From positions 1-35,590 of the forward strand of contig NVVR01000031.1 in the NCBI GenBank assembly GCA_002733415.1: DNA of 35,590 bases, written 5' to 3'. Origin of the DNA: Kordia sp. (GTDB lineage: Bacteria > Bacteroidota > Bacteroidia > Flavobacteriales > Flavobacteriaceae). Made by a program: the position numbers and the translations under genes. The notes beneath the pieces were generated by a model. It made no database searches. It saw nothing but the letters and a program-made list of their open reading frames with translations, and had not been told where the DNA came from. This document shows, one piece after another, positions 7,435 through 17,476 of the stretch (its first letter is position 1; each line of letters starts with the position of its first letter).

Positions 7435-9957
7435 CTATTCTTCTTCGTTAGTACTATCACCTGCAACAGTTGTACCATCCTCGTTTAACTCAACAGCATC
7501 TGGATCAACTTCTTCCTCTTCTTCATGCATAACTTTAGCAACCGCAGCAATAGAATCTTTTCCTTTAATGTTAATTAAACGAACTCCTTGTGTAGCTCGC
7601 CCCATTACCCGTAGGTCAGAAACTGCTATACGAATAGTTAAACCTGATTTATTAATGATCATTAAATCATCCTCATCGGTTACATTTTTAATAGCAACTA
7701 ATTCTCCAGTTTTTTCAGTAACAGAAATAGTTTTAACTCCTTTTCCTCCACGGTTAGTAATTCTGTAGTCGTCTAAACTAGAACGTTTACCGTATCCGTT
7801 TTCAGAAACAACTAAGATATTACTTTCCATATCATCTACAGCAATCATACCAATTACCTCATCATCTTCATGAGCCAATCTAATCCCTCTTACTCCAGAG
7901 GCACCTCTACCCATTGGACGCGTTTTACTTTCTTCAAAACGAATTGACTTACCAGATTTTAACGCTAGCATTACCTGACTATTTCCAGTAGTTAATTTAG
8001 CTTCTAATAATTCATCACCTTCTTTAATAGTAATTGCATTAATACCATTTGTTCTTGGACGAGAATACTGCTCTAAAGAAGTCTTTTTAACTTGACCTTT
8101 TTTAGTAGCCATAATTACATATTGACTATTAACGTATTCTTCATCTTTTAAATCTTGAGTACAAATAAATGCTTTTACCTTATCATCTTGCTCAATATTT
8201 ATCAAGTTCTGTATCGCTCTACCTTTGGACGATTTACTCCCTTCAGGAATTTCGTACACACGCATCCAGAAACATTTTCCTTTTTGCGTAAAGAACAACA
8301 TATATTGATGATTGGTTCCTACAAATAAGTGTTCTAAAAAATCTTCATTTCTAGTAGAAGATCCTTTTGCTCCAACCCCTCCTCTATTTTGTTTTTTATA
8401 CTCATCTAACGGAGTACGTTTGATATACCCAGCATGAGAAATAGTAATTACTACAGGACTGTTAGGTATTAAATCCTCAATACTTACATCACCACCTGCA
8501 TAAGAAATTTCTGAGCGACGGTCATCACCATATTTATGCTGAACTTCTAACAATTCATCTTTAATGATTTGCATTCTACGAGGCTCACTAGCTAAAATTT
8601 CTTTTAAATCCTTGATGGTATCCATTAAAGCATCGTATTCCGCACGTAACTTATCTTGTTCCAGACCAGTTAACTGACGCAAACGCATTTCAACAATTGC
8701 ACGAGCTTGAATTTCTGATAAAGAGAAACGTTCTATTATTTTCCTTCTAGCTTCCTCAGTATTACTTGATGAACGAATTAACGCTATAACCTCATCAATA
8801 TTATCAGAAGCAATAATTAATCCTTCTAAAATATGAGCGCGTTCTTCAGCTTTCCTCAATAAGTACTTTGTACGCCTAGTTACAACATCATGTCTGTGCT
8901 CAACGAAATAGTGAATTAAATCTTTTAAATTCAACATTTGAGGCCTTCCGTTTACCAGTGCAATATTATTTACACTAAAGGAAGATTGTAATGCTGTATA
9001 TTTAAACAACTTATTCAATACTATATTTGGTACCGCATCACGCTTTAATACATAAACGATACGCATTCCATTCCTATCAGATTCATCTCTAATAGCTGAA
9101 ATACCCTCTAATTTTTTATCATTGATTAGGTCAGCAGTTTTCTTAATCATATCAGCTTTATTTATCTGATATGGTATTTCAGAAACTATGATAGATTCTC
9201 TACCATTCGCTTCTTCGATTATAGCCTTTCCTCTTATTACAATTTTCCCTCTACCTGTTTTAAAAGCATCACGAACACCGTCATAACCATATATTAACCC
9301 ACCTGTTGGAAAATCAGGAGCTTTAATGTGCTCCATTAATTCGTCAATTTCAATATCGTTGTTTTCAATATACGCTAAAATACCATCAATAACTTCTGTT
9401 AAGTTATGTGGTGGCATATTAGTTGCCATACCTACCGCAATACCAGAAGCACCATTCACAAGCAAAGTTGGAATACGTGTTGGCATTACTTTTGGCTCTT
9501 TAAGCGTATCATCAAAGTTTAATTGATGATCTACTGTATCCTTATCTAAATCTGCTAATATATCCTCTCCAATTTTACGCATACGCACCTCCGTATAACG
9601 CATTGCTGCTGGACTATCACCATCAACAGAACCAAAATTCCCTTGTCCATCTACAAGCATGTAACGCAAACTCCATTCTTGAGCCATACGCACCATTGCA
9701 TCGTAAACTGATGTATCACCATGTGGGTGATACTTTCCTAAAACCTCTCCAACAATTCTTGCAGATTTTTTATGAGCTTTAGTTGAAGTAACTCCTAATT
9801 CGTGCATTCCAAAAAGCACTCGACGGTGTACTGGTTTTAATCCATCTCTTACATCTGGTAATGCTCGTGAAACGATAACCGACATTGAATAATCAATGTA
9901 AGCTGATTTCATTTCATCTTCAATATTAATCGGTATCACTTTTTCTCCGTCTGCCAT
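7435..9957 (-). CDS. gyrA: DNA gyrase subunit A
   Basis: 840 residues, full length. With GyrB it forms the gyrase tetramer that introduces negative supercoils using ATP. The catalytic Tyr121 lies in AAMRYTEVR. The quinolone region reads [14 protein letters not shown], so the E. coli Ser83 position is Thr82 and the Asp87 position is Asp86. Thr82 is the wild-type state in Flavobacterium psychrophilum, so no resistance is implied. The N-terminal winged helix and tower regions are followed by a beta-pinwheel C-terminal domain with RGG motifs ([10 protein letters not shown], and TNRGGKG as the likely GyrA-box), then an acidic tail of Glu and Asp. It is divergent from clpC; the terminator follows the stop codon. 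Confidence 0.97.
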   Translation of the reverse strand: MADGEKVIPINIEDEMKSAYIDYSMSVIVSRALPDVRDGLKPVHRRVLFGMHELGVTSTKAHKKSARIVGEVLGKYHPHGDTSVYDAMVRMAQEWSLRYMLVDGQGNFGSVDGDSPAAMRYTEVRMRKIGEDILADLDKDTVDHQLNFDDTLKEPKVMPTRIPTLLVNGASGIAVGMATNMPPHNLTEVIDGILAYIENNDIEIDELMEHIKAPDFPTGGLIYGYDGVRDAFKTGRGKIVIRGKAIIEEANGRESIIVSEIPYQINKADMIKKTADLINDKKLEGISAIRDESDRNGMRIVYVLKRDAVPNIVLNKLFKYTALQSSFSVNNIALVNGRPQMLNLKDLIHYFVEHRHDVVTRRTKYLLRKAEERAHILEGLIIASDNIDEVIALIRSSSNTEEARRKIIERFSLSEIQARAIVEMRLRQLTGLEQDKLRAEYDALMDTIKDLKEILASEPRRMQIIKDELLEVQHKYGDDRRSEISYAGGDVSIEDLIPNSPVVITISHAGYIKRTPLDEYKKQNRGGVGAKGSSTRNEDFLEHLFVGTNHQYMLFFTQKGKCFWMRVYEIPEGSKSSKGRAIQNLINIEQDDKVKAFICTQDLKDEEYVNSQYVIMATKKGQVKKTSLEQYSRPRTNGINAITIKEGDELLEAKLTTGNSQVMLALKSGKSIRFEESKTRPMGRGASGVRGIRLAHEDDEVIGMIAVDDMESNILVVSENGYGKRSSLDDYRITNRGGKGVKTISVTEKTGELVAIKNVTDEDDLMIINKSGLTIRIAVSDLRVMGRATQGVRLINIKGKDSIAAVAKVMHEEEEEVDPDAVELNEDGTTVAGDSTNEEE

Positions 9958-10201
9958 ATTAAAACTTTAATTATAATAACGAGCCAATATACATATTTTA
10001 TACATCACCACCAGTTATTACTCATAGTTTTAAATGGATTTTATTAACAATAAATAATATTCAAAAAGTTGATAAATAATCGGTGTTTTTTTTTGATTAT
10101 TAATATAGTTTTCGTCAATTAGCAAGGTTATACTCGGTATTTCGACCAAATACAGACAATACAACCCATTTTGAATTAACTTAAGCTAATTGACACTATT
10201 T

Positions 10202-12775
10202 ATGGATGATAATTTCACACCAAGAGTAAAAGATGTTATTGGATACAGCAAGGAAGAAGCGTTGCGCCTAGGGCATGATTTTATTGGTACTGAACATTTA
10301 ATACTTGGCTTATTACGTGATGGTAATGGAAAAGCTATTGAAATTTTAGAATCATTAGATGTCGACTTGGATCATCTACGAAAAAAAGTAGAAGGCCTAA
10401 GTCCAGTAAATCCTAATATTACCTTTGAAGGAAACGAGAAAAAGAACCTACACTTGACTAGACAAGCAGAGCGTGCTTTAAAGACAACTTTTTTGGAAGC
10501 AAAACTTTTTAAAAACACCTCTATAAACACGGCTCATTTATTGTTGTGTATTTTAAGAAACGATAACGACCCAACCACAAAGCTTTTAAATAAATTAAAA
10601 GTTACTTACGACAATGTTAAAGAATACTTTAAAAATATGGAATCAAACGAAGACCAACATATAGAAGACCAACACACACCCGACTTTCCAAAAGCTGATG
10701 CTTTCCCGGAAGGTGACAGTTCTGATAGTGGCGGAGAAAAAGAAAACCCTTTCTCTTCAAGCGGAACAAGTAAAAACATCAAAAAATCGAATACTCCTGT
10801 TTTAGATAATTTTGGTAGAGATTTAACTGCAATGGCAGAGGAAGGGAAATTAGACCCTGTAGTTGGAAGAGAAAAAGAAATACAACGTGTATCACAAATA
10901 TTAAGTAGGCGTAAAAAAAACAACCCACTATTACTAGGTGAACCTGGTGTTGGGAAATCTGCCATAGCAGAAGGTTTAGCCTTACGTATAGTCACTCGTA
11001 AAGTATCACGTATCCTATTCGGAAAACGAGTAGTCACACTTGATTTAGCAAGTTTGGTTGCTGGTACAAAATATCGTGGGCAATTTGAAGAGCGCATGAA
11101 AGCATTAATGAATGAATTACAAAAGAATGACGATGTTATCCTTTTTATTGATGAAATACATACAATCGTAGGTGCTGGAGGAGCAACTGGCTCATTAGAC
11201 GCTTCAAATATGTTTAAACCTGCCTTGGCTAGAGGTGAAATACAATGTATTGGAGCTACAACTCTTGACGAGTATAGACAGTCTATCGAAAAAGACGGTG
11301 CACTAGAACGTCGTTTTCAGAAAATAATCGTAGCCCCAACAAATATTGACGAAACAATTGAAATCCTTCATAACATTAAAGGAAAATATGAAGACCATCA
11401 TAATGTAATATATACCGACGAGGCAATTGAAGCTTGTGTAAAGCTTACTAATAGGTATATGACTGAGCGTTTTTTACCAGATAAAGCAATTGATGCTTTA
11501 GATGAAGCTGGGTCAAGAATTCATATTATCAATATTGATGTTCCAAAACAAATTATTGAATTAGAGAAAAAGCTAGAAGATGTTAGGGCTTTAAAAGTTA
11601 TTGTTGTAAAAAAACAAAAATATGAAGAAGCTGCTAAATTACGAGACGACGAAAAAAACATAGAGAAAGAACTAGCCATTGCTCAAGAAAAATGGGATGA
11701 AGAATCAAAGAATCATAAGGAAACTGTTACTGAGGATAATGTTGCAGATGTTGTTTCCATGATGACAGGAATTCCTGTAAACAGAGTAGCACAAAATGAG
11801 ACTAATAAGTTAGCCGAATTACCAAATCTTATTAAAGCGCAAGTAATAGGTCAAGATGAAGCAGTTGCTAAGGTTGTAAAAGCCATACAACGTAATAGAA
11901 TTGGATTAAAAGATCCGAATAAACCAATTGGATCATTTATCTTTTTAGGATCAACTGGAGTAGGAAAAACACAATTAGCAAAAGTATTATCGAAAGAATT
12001 ATTTGATTCAAACGAAGCCCTAATACGATTAGACATGAGTGAATACATGGAGAAATTTACTGTATCACGTTTAGTTGGAGCTCCTCCAGGATATGTTGGT
12101 TATGAAGAAGGAGGACAGCTAACCGAAAAGGTTAGAAGAAAACCATACGCTGTTGTCTTATTAGATGAAATTGAAAAAGCACATCCTGATGTATTTAATA
12201 TGTTACTACAAGTGCTAGATGATGGTTATCTAACTGACTCATTAGGTAGAAAAATTGATTTTAGAAATACTATAATTATTATGACTTCAAATATTGGAGC
12301 AAGAAAATTACAAGATTTTGGTACTGGAGTTGGGTTTGGAACAAAAGCAAAGGACGAACAAGCTGACTCTGCAGCGAAAAGCGTTATTGAAAGTGCTTTA
12401 AAAAAGGCATTTGCTCCAGAATTTTTAAACCGTATTGATGACGTCATTATTTTTAATCCTTTAGAAAGAAAAGACATTCATAAAATAATCGATATTGAAT
12501 TAAAAAAATTATACGATCGTGTTCACGAATTAGAATACAACTTAATACTTAGTGAAAAAGCAAAAGACTTTATTTCTAATAAAGGATTTGATAAAAAATA
12601 CGGAGCAAGACCTTTAAATAGAGCCATTCAGAAATATGTTGAAGATGCTTTAGCTGAGCAAATCATTACTGGAAAAGTTACTCAAGGTGATGAAATTTTC
12701 ATGGATTTAAACAAAGATGATGATGAGCTCACTATTACAATTAAAAAGAAAACAACAAAGCCTACTGAAAAGTAG
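10202..12775 (+). CDS. clpC: ATP-dependent Clp protease ATP-binding subunit ClpC
   Basis: 857 residues from the ATG at 10202. An in-frame TTG at 10190 is possible, but MDDNFTPRVKDVIGYS is the normal family start. Order of parts: Clp N-repeat domain (1-145), a Ser/Asp-rich linker, AAA+ module 1 with Walker A GEPGVGKS (246-253) and Walker B DVILFIDEIH, a short middle domain with a UVR-like EEAAKLRDDEKNIEKEL, and AAA+ module 2 with Walker A GSTGVGKT and DEIEKAHPDVF. It unfolds substrates and feeds them to ClpP. The 230-base divergent upstream region contains an inverted repeat (AATAATC at 10075, GATTATT at 10095) of unknown role. I saw no CIRCE-like element. Confidence 0.96.
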   Translation: MDDNFTPRVKDVIGYSKEEALRLGHDFIGTEHLILGLLRDGNGKAIEILESLDVDLDHLRKKVEGLSPVNPNITFEGNEKKNLHLTRQAERALKTTFLEAKLFKNTSINTAHLLLCILRNDNDPTTKLLNKLKVTYDNVKEYFKNMESNEDQHIEDQHTPDFPKADAFPEGDSSDSGGEKENPFSSSGTSKNIKKSNTPVLDNFGRDLTAMAEEGKLDPVVGREKEIQRVSQILSRRKKNNPLLLGEPGVGKSAIAEGLALRIVTRKVSRILFGKRVVTLDLASLVAGTKYRGQFEERMKALMNELQKNDDVILFIDEIHTIVGAGGATGSLDASNMFKPALARGEIQCIGATTLDEYRQSIEKDGALERRFQKIIVAPTNIDETIEILHNIKGKYEDHHNVIYTDEAIEACVKLTNRYMTERFLPDKAIDALDEAGSRIHIINIDVPKQIIELEKKLEDVRALKVIVVKKQKYEEAAKLRDDEKNIEKELAIAQEKWDEESKNHKETVTEDNVADVVSMMTGIPVNRVAQNETNKLAELPNLIKAQVIGQDEAVAKVVKAIQRNRIGLKDPNKPIGSFIFLGSTGVGKTQLAKVLSKELFDSNEALIRLDMSEYMEKFTVSRLVGAPPGYVGYEEGGQLTEKVRRKPYAVVLLDEIEKAHPDVFNMLLQVLDDGYLTDSLGRKIDFRNTIIIMTSNIGARKLQDFGTGVGFGTKAKDEQADSAAKSVIESALKKAFAPEFLNRIDDVIIFNPLERKDIHKIIDIELKKLYDRVHELEYNLILSEKAKDFISNKGFDKKYGARPLNRAIQKYVEDALAEQIITGKVTQGDEIFMDLNKDDDELTITIKKKTTKPTEK

Positions 12776-12784
12776 GCTTTTGTC
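12757..12784 (+). terminator. clpC terminator overlapping the stop codon
   Basis: AAAGCCTACT, GAAA tetraloop, AGTAGGCTTT, then a T-rich tail. The TAG stop (12773-12775) lies in the 3' arm, so the hairpin is part of the coding sequence. Confidence 0.85.
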
Positions 12785-12790
12785 TTTTAA

Positions 12791-12798
12791 TACATTTG
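12791..12798 (+). promoter_or_regulatory. Candidate -7 element for the peroxidase gene
   Basis: TACATTTG matches TAnnTTTG, between the clpC terminator and the ATG at 12838. No TTG lies at the usual spacing because the terminator occupies that place. Confidence 0.4.
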
Positions 12799-12837
12799 TA
12801 AACGCCCTTATTCACTCCTTCAATCAATACAGATACC

Positions 12838-13380
12838 ATGAAATTAAAATTATCTTTACTCATCTTGATCATATCAAACTTGTCGTTTGGACAAAAAAAA
12901 ACTACTATGAATATTTATAATATTGAACTTAACACTATAGATAATGAATCAATCACATTAGAAAAGTTTAAAGGAAAACATTTGTTAATTGTTAATGTAG
13001 CTTCTGAATGTGGCTACACACCTCAATACAAAGATTTAAAAGTATTACAAAATAATTATAAAGATAACCTAGTTGTTTTAGGTGTTCCTTGCAATCAATT
13101 TGGGAAACAAGAACCTGGTACAGCTATACAAATTAAAAAATTTTGTGCTGTTACTTATGGTGTGGCTTTTTTATTAACTGAAAAAATAGCGGTAAAAGGT
13201 GAGAATCAGCATCCGCTATACCAATGGCTAACAAAAAAAGAATTTAACCACGAATTTGATTCTGGAGTAAAATGGAACTTTGAAAAGTATTTAATCAGCC
13301 CAGAAGGCAAATTATTAGAAAACTTCAAATCTAAAATTACCCCTTTAGATGTTTCTATTACAGACTATCTTAAAAAATAA
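12838..13380 (+). CDS. Glutathione peroxidase family protein (thiol peroxidase type), exported
   Basis: 180 residues. Residues 1-19 look like a signal peptide (hydrophobic LSLLILIISNLSFG followed by Q), so the enzyme is probably periplasmic. The peroxidatic residue is Cys58 in ASECGYTPQY; it is cysteine, not selenocysteine. The family motif GVPCNQFGKQEPG follows at 82-94 and KWNFEKYL, with the catalytic Trp and Asn, at 145-152. Cys103 (KKFCAVTYG) sits where the resolving cysteine of thioredoxin-dependent members usually lies, so reduction by thioredoxin is more likely than by glutathione. It reduces hydrogen peroxide and organic hydroperoxides. A promoter-like element and a terminator flank it, so it is probably a single-gene unit. 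Confidence 0.92.
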   Translation: MKLKLSLLILIISNLSFGQKKTTMNIYNIELNTIDNESITLEKFKGKHLLIVNVASECGYTPQYKDLKVLQNNYKDNLVVLGVPCNQFGKQEPGTAIQIKKFCAVTYGVAFLLTEKIAVKGENQHPLYQWLTKKEFNHEFDSGVKWNFEKYLISPEGKLLENFKSKITPLDVSITDYLKK

Positions 13381-13411
13381 GATCACTTTTATTTTTCAAA
13401 GCATTGAATAG

Positions 13412-13444
13412 GGCTGATTAACACAGTTAATCAACCTTTTTTTT
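13412..13444 (+). terminator. Intrinsic terminator of the peroxidase gene
   Basis: GGCTGATTAAC pairs with GTTAATCAACC (one wobble) around a 3-base loop, followed by eight T residues (13437-13444). Confidence 0.85.
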
Positions 13445-13453
13445 ACATCAATA

Positions 13454-14200
13454 CTAAAAAAACCACAATTTAACTGACAGGATACTTATCATAACTACTA
13501 CAAATACTTTCACCATCTTATCTCCTTTTTCTACCGACCATCGACTAGAAATCCATGCACCTGAAGCATTTCCTATAGCGAGTATCAATCCGTATTTCCA
13601 ATTTATCTTATCATTTAAAGCAAACATAAATACAGCTCCTACTGTATACATACACACAACTGCTACTTTTGTAGCATTCGACTTTACTAAAGACAAACGA
13701 TTCACATAAGGCAATACTATAAGCATCATGAAGCCAATCCCCGCGTTTATAAACCCTCCGTAAATCCCTAAAAAGAAAAATATAAAGATCGATATATATA
13801 AATATTTCCCTGTAGTTCGTTCTACTAATTCTGAAACCGAAACTTTAGGTTTAAAAACGATCATTAAAACTACCAAAACCATCACTATGGCAAGTATTTT
13901 ATTAAAAGTCTCTCCTTTTATATCCACCGCTATTTGAGCTCCTATTAAGGAACCAAATAATGCAGAAATACCTAAATAAATACTAAACGGATGTGTAGTT
14001 ACACCTTTACTTTGAAATCCTTTTACACCAATTGCTGTTTGAATTAATATTGCTACCCTATTTGTACCATTAGCTACACTTGGCGGCAAACCCATGAAGA
14101 TTAACATTGGCATTGTTAGCAAAGTTCCTCCGCCTGCAATAGTATTTATAAACCCCGCAATAAACCCTACACCAATTAGTAATACATAATCAAAACTCAC
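13454..14200 (-). CDS. TSUP (TauE/SafE) family membrane permease
   Basis: About 248 residues with roughly eight membrane helices in two related halves; GFIAGFINTIAGGGTLLTMP in the first half and GIYGGFINAGIGFMML in the second are the family signatures. Members export or import sulfite, sulfoacetate, taurine or related organosulfur anions; the substrate is not readable from sequence. The start chosen is a GTG at 14200 (SFDYVLLIG follows). A TTG at 14218 would add six residues, but it lies inside a good -7 promoter element (14216-14223), so it cannot be translated from that promoter. The gene converges with the peroxidase gene and is divergent from the cyclase gene. Confidence 0.88.
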   Translation of the reverse strand: MSFDYVLLIGVGFIAGFINTIAGGGTLLTMPMLIFMGLPPSVANGTNRVAILIQTAIGVKGFQSKGVTTHPFSIYLGISALFGSLIGAQIAVDIKGETFNKILAIVMVLVVLMIVFKPKVSVSELVERTTGKYLYISIFIFFFLGIYGGFINAGIGFMMLIVLPYVNRLSLVKSNATKVAVVCMYTVGAVFMFALNDKINWKYGLILAIGNASGAWISSRWSVEKGDKMVKVFVVVMISILSVKLWFF

Positions 14201-14215
14201 GTGATATTTTTTCTG

Positions 14216-14223
14216 CAAATATA
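14216..14223 (-). promoter_or_regulatory. -7 promoter element of the TSUP gene
   Basis: The minus strand reads TATATTTG, an exact TAnnTTTG match, 15 bases before the GTG start. A TTG lies 23 bases upstream, slightly long. Confidence 0.5.
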
Positions 14224-14385
14224 GTGTAGTGTATTATTACTATATACAATAAGTATTAAAATAAAAAACTACTACAAGACACACTGTACTATTTAACTAA
14301 AAATTTCGTAATTTTAATACATACTGTGAATTAACTGAATAACTCCATTTTATAGTAAAAACATATCAATCTCATATATTATAAT

Positions 14386-15213
14386 ATGAAACCAACTTTT
14401 ATTTTATTTAGTCTTTTAATACTCATCGGATGTAATAAAAACCCTACTTCACAAGACTTAAATTCACCAGTAGAATCTCAAAATTCCAAAAAACAGTTAA
14501 TAGACCTTTCTCATTCTTTTTCAGATGAAACAATTTACTGGGTAACTGCAAAGGAATTTAGCTTAGACACTGTTTTTCAAGGAGAAACTGATAAAGGCTA
14601 TTATTACTCCGCTAATAATTTTTCCACTGCAGAACATGGAGGAACACATATAGATGCACCAATTCACTTTTCGAAAAAAGGACAAACTGTAGATGAGATA
14701 CCACTTGATAATTTAATTGGAGATGCTATAAAAATTGACGTATCTAAAAAAGCTTTAAACAATCCTGACTACCAAATAAGTATTAATGATTTTACTAATT
14801 GGGAGAAAACAGCACAAATCCAAATACCTGATGGGAGTATTGTTTTATTGCAAACTGGATTTTCAAAATACTACCCCGACAAAGTAAAGTATTTGGGAAC
14901 TGATAAACGTGGTGAAGAAGCTATTAAACTATTGCATTTTCCCGGTCTTTCTGCCGAAGCTGCTGAATGGCTAGTCAAAAACCGAAATATACATGCCATT
15001 GGAATTGACACTCCTAGTATTGATTATGGACAATCACAATATTTCAAAAGTCATGTAACTCTCTTATCTCAAAACATTCCCGTTTTTGAAAACCTTACCA
15101 ATCTTGAGAAATTACCTGAAAAAGAATTCAAAATAATAGCGCTACCAATGAAAATAAAAGGCGGAAGTGGAGCTCCTTTAAGAATCGTGGCTATTTTGAA
15201 TAACAAGAAATAA
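14386..15213 (+). CDS. Cyclase-family (kynurenine formamidase-like) lipoprotein
   Basis: 275 residues. The N-terminus MKPTFILFSLLILIGC is a lipoprotein signal with Cys16 in the lipobox LIGC. The mature part is a complete cyclase-family domain starting IDLSHSFSDETIYW, with the metal-binding signature EHGGTHIDAPIHF near residues 85-97 and a later AIGIDTPSIDYG. Family members are metal-dependent hydrolases such as arylformamidase (KynB) and isatin hydrolase. The substrate is unknown, and the lipid anchor means it acts outside the cytosol, which argues against a normal role in tryptophan catabolism. It stands alone, divergent from the TSUP permease and convergent with uvrB. Confidence 0.85.
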   Translation: MKPTFILFSLLILIGCNKNPTSQDLNSPVESQNSKKQLIDLSHSFSDETIYWVTAKEFSLDTVFQGETDKGYYYSANNFSTAEHGGTHIDAPIHFSKKGQTVDEIPLDNLIGDAIKIDVSKKALNNPDYQISINDFTNWEKTAQIQIPDGSIVLLQTGFSKYYPDKVKYLGTDKRGEEAIKLLHFPGLSAEAAEWLVKNRNIHAIGIDTPSIDYGQSQYFKSHVTLLSQNIPVFENLTNLEKLPEKEFKIIALPMKIKGGSGAPLRIVAILNNKK

Positions 15214-15245
15214 AACAAGAAACAAGCTAATATAAATACCTTTTT

Positions 15246-17231
15246 TTATCTGTTTGCTTCCAATATCTTTATCGCATCGCGTAATTGAGCAGCTCTCATA
15301 AAGTCTAATTCCTTTGCTGCTTGTTCCATTGCTTTTCTTGTAACGCGTATTTTTTTTTCTAATTCAGGCTTAGTCATATAAGCAGCTTCCTCTTCAGCTA
15401 CTTGCTTGATATTGGTTTCATAAAAAGCATCAACCTCATCTTTTGACAATGAATTTCCGATTTTCTTATTTAAAGGTTTTGGCTCTATACCGTTTTCTGT
15501 ATTATAGCTAATTTGTTTTTCACGACGGTAGGTAGTTTCATCGATTGTTTTCTGCATACTTTTTGTGATTTTATCTGCATACAAAATTGCTTTACCATTC
15601 ACATTACGAGCGGCTCTACCAATAGTTTGAGTTAAAGACCTATGACTACGCAAAAAACCTTCTTTATCTGCATCCAAAATAGCCACTAATGATACTTCTG
15701 GTAAATCCAACCCTTCACGAAGCAAGTTTACTCCTATCAATACATCGAATAACCCTAAACGTAAATCACGCATTATTTCTACGCGTTCTAAAGTATCCAC
15801 ATCCGAGTGTATGTAACGACAACGTATTTGAATACGAGCCAAATATTTAGTCAACTCCTCTGCCATTCTTTTGGTCAGCGTAGTTACCAAAACACGTTCA
15901 TCCTTTTCAATTCGTTGCTGCATTTCTTCTATTAAATCATCAATTTGATTTAAACTCGGACGTACCTCTATAATAGGGTCTAACAAACCTGTTGGCCGAA
16001 TAACCTGCTCTATATAAACTCCGTCAGTCTTTTCTAATTCATAATCTGTGGGTGTTGCACTTACATAAATCACCTGGTTTTGAATTGCTTCAAATTCGTC
16101 ATATTTTAATGGTCTGTTGTCCATTGCAGCAGGTAAACGAAAACCATATTCTACTAAATTTTCTTTTCTACTTCTATCTCCACCATACATCGCGTGTACT
16201 TGAGATAATGTAACATGACTTTCATCTACAATCATTAAATAATCATCTGGAAAGTAGTCTAACAAACAGAATGGTCTAGTTCCTGGATTTCTTCCGTCCA
16301 AATACCTGGAGTAATTCTCGATCCCTGAGCAATATCCCAGTTCACGTATCATTTCCAAGTCAAATTCTGTACGTTCTTTTAAACGTTTTGCTTCTAAATG
16401 TTTTCCAATTTCTTTGAAGTAATCTACTTGCTTAACCATATCTTCCTGAATACTATGTATCGCATTTTGCAATACATCAGGAGAAGTAACAAACATGTTT
16501 GCTGGATAAATATTTAAGCGTTCATATTTTTCAAGAACCTCATTTGTTTGTACTACAAAAGCTTCAATTTCTTCAATTTCATCTCCAAAAAAATGAATTC
16601 GAAATGCATTGTCTTCATAGCCTGGAAAGATATCCACGATATCTCCTTTAATGCGAAATGTACCTCTTGAAAATTCTGCTTCAGTACGCGAATACAAACT
16701 TTGTACTAATCGCTGTAATAATTTTGTTCGAGAAATAACTTGATCTTTTTCTAAAGAAATTACGTTCTTTTGAAATTCAACGGGGTTTCCTATACCGTAT
16801 ATACAAGATACTGAAGCAACAACTATTACATCTCTCCTACCTGAAAGTAATGATGATGTCGTACTTAAGCGAAGTTTTTCAATCTCTTCATTGATTGACA
16901 AATCCTTTTCAATATATATTCCTGATGTTGGAATATACGCTTCTGGCTGATAATAATCATAATACGAAACAAAATACTCTACTGCGTTATTTGGAAAGAA
17001 CTCTTTAAACTCAGCATATAATTGAGCTGCTAATGTTTTGTTATGCGCTAAAACCAAAGTAGGTTTTTGAGTTTCATGAATAACATTTGCAACAGTAAAT
17101 GTTTTTCCTGACCCAGTAACCCCAAGTAACGTTTGGTATCGCTCTTCTTGATTAATCCCCTTAACCAACTGTTTTATGGCTTCTGGCTGATCCCCTGTTG
17201 GAACAAATTCCGATACAATTTTGAATTTCAT
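15246..17231 (-). CDS. uvrB: Excinuclease ABC subunit B
   Basis: 661 residues, full length. UvrB is the helicase-like damage-verifying core of nucleotide excision repair. UvrA loads it, and UvrC is recruited to cut. Walker A is GVTGSGKT (37-44). The beta-hairpin region that inserts between strands is visible at [12 protein letters not shown]. Motif II is VDESHVT, and later helicase motifs include [42 protein letters not shown] and QTIGRAARN. The C-terminal UVR motif ([18 protein letters not shown]) binds UvrC. The start ATG follows the normal family N-terminus [19 protein letters not shown]. Confidence 0.97.
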   Translation of the reverse strand: MKFKIVSEFVPTGDQPEAIKQLVKGINQEERYQTLLGVTGSGKTFTVANVIHETQKPTLVLAHNKTLAAQLYAEFKEFFPNNAVEYFVSYYDYYQPEAYIPTSGIYIEKDLSINEEIEKLRLSTTSSLLSGRRDVIVVASVSCIYGIGNPVEFQKNVISLEKDQVISRTKLLQRLVQSLYSRTEAEFSRGTFRIKGDIVDIFPGYEDNAFRIHFFGDEIEEIEAFVVQTNEVLEKYERLNIYPANMFVTSPDVLQNAIHSIQEDMVKQVDYFKEIGKHLEAKRLKERTEFDLEMIRELGYCSGIENYSRYLDGRNPGTRPFCLLDYFPDDYLMIVDESHVTLSQVHAMYGGDRSRKENLVEYGFRLPAAMDNRPLKYDEFEAIQNQVIYVSATPTDYELEKTDGVYIEQVIRPTGLLDPIIEVRPSLNQIDDLIEEMQQRIEKDERVLVTTLTKRMAEELTKYLARIQIRCRYIHSDVDTLERVEIMRDLRLGLFDVLIGVNLLREGLDLPEVSLVAILDADKEGFLRSHRSLTQTIGRAARNVNGKAILYADKITKSMQKTIDETTYRREKQISYNTENGIEPKPLNKKIGNSLSKDEVDAFYETNIKQVAEEEAAYMTKPELEKKIRVTRKAMEQAAKELDFMRAAQLRDAIKILEANR

Positions 17232-17262
17232 GAATTATTCTTTTAATCGATTACATAGAATC

Positions 17263-17270
17263 CAAAAATA
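17263..17270 (-). promoter_or_regulatory. Candidate -7 element for uvrB
   Basis: The minus strand reads TATTTTTG, 32 bases before the uvrB ATG. No TTG at the standard distance is visible. Confidence 0.35.
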
Positions 17271-17315
17271 AGCCGTCATTTAGACCTATTAGGCTCTCAT
17301 ATATTCGATTCATAA

Positions 17316-17360
17316 TAAAATGGGGTAAACATTTCCTTGTTCAAGTGAAATATTTACCCC
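17316..17360 (-). terminator. Probable terminator of the large T9SS cargo gene
   Basis: GGGGTAAACATTTC (17322-17335) and GAAATATTTACCCC (17347-17360) form a 14-bp stem with one imperfect pair. On the minus strand it is followed by ATTTTATTAT, a weak T-rich tail. It lies 117 bases after the stop codon. Confidence 0.6.
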
Positions 17361-17476
17361 TAAAGTAATACTTATTATTCAATCTCACCAATAGGTCTAA
17401 CTCCTCAGGGATTTCATCTAGCCAAAACAATAGTTTTAACTCACTACTCTAAAACTTATATCCAAAGTATTGATAT

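Noticed and set aside
9690..9730. Thr82 in GyrA as a quinolone-resistance change
   Set aside because: Thr at this position is the wild-type residue in Flavobacterium psychrophilum, and the Asp86 partner is intact.
10190..10201. TTG start for clpC
   Set aside because: The family N-terminus begins at the ATG at 10202; the four extra residues match nothing.
12838..13380. Selenocysteine form of glutathione peroxidase
   Set aside because: The active-site codon is a cysteine codon (TGT in GAATGTGGC), and no in-frame TGA is present.
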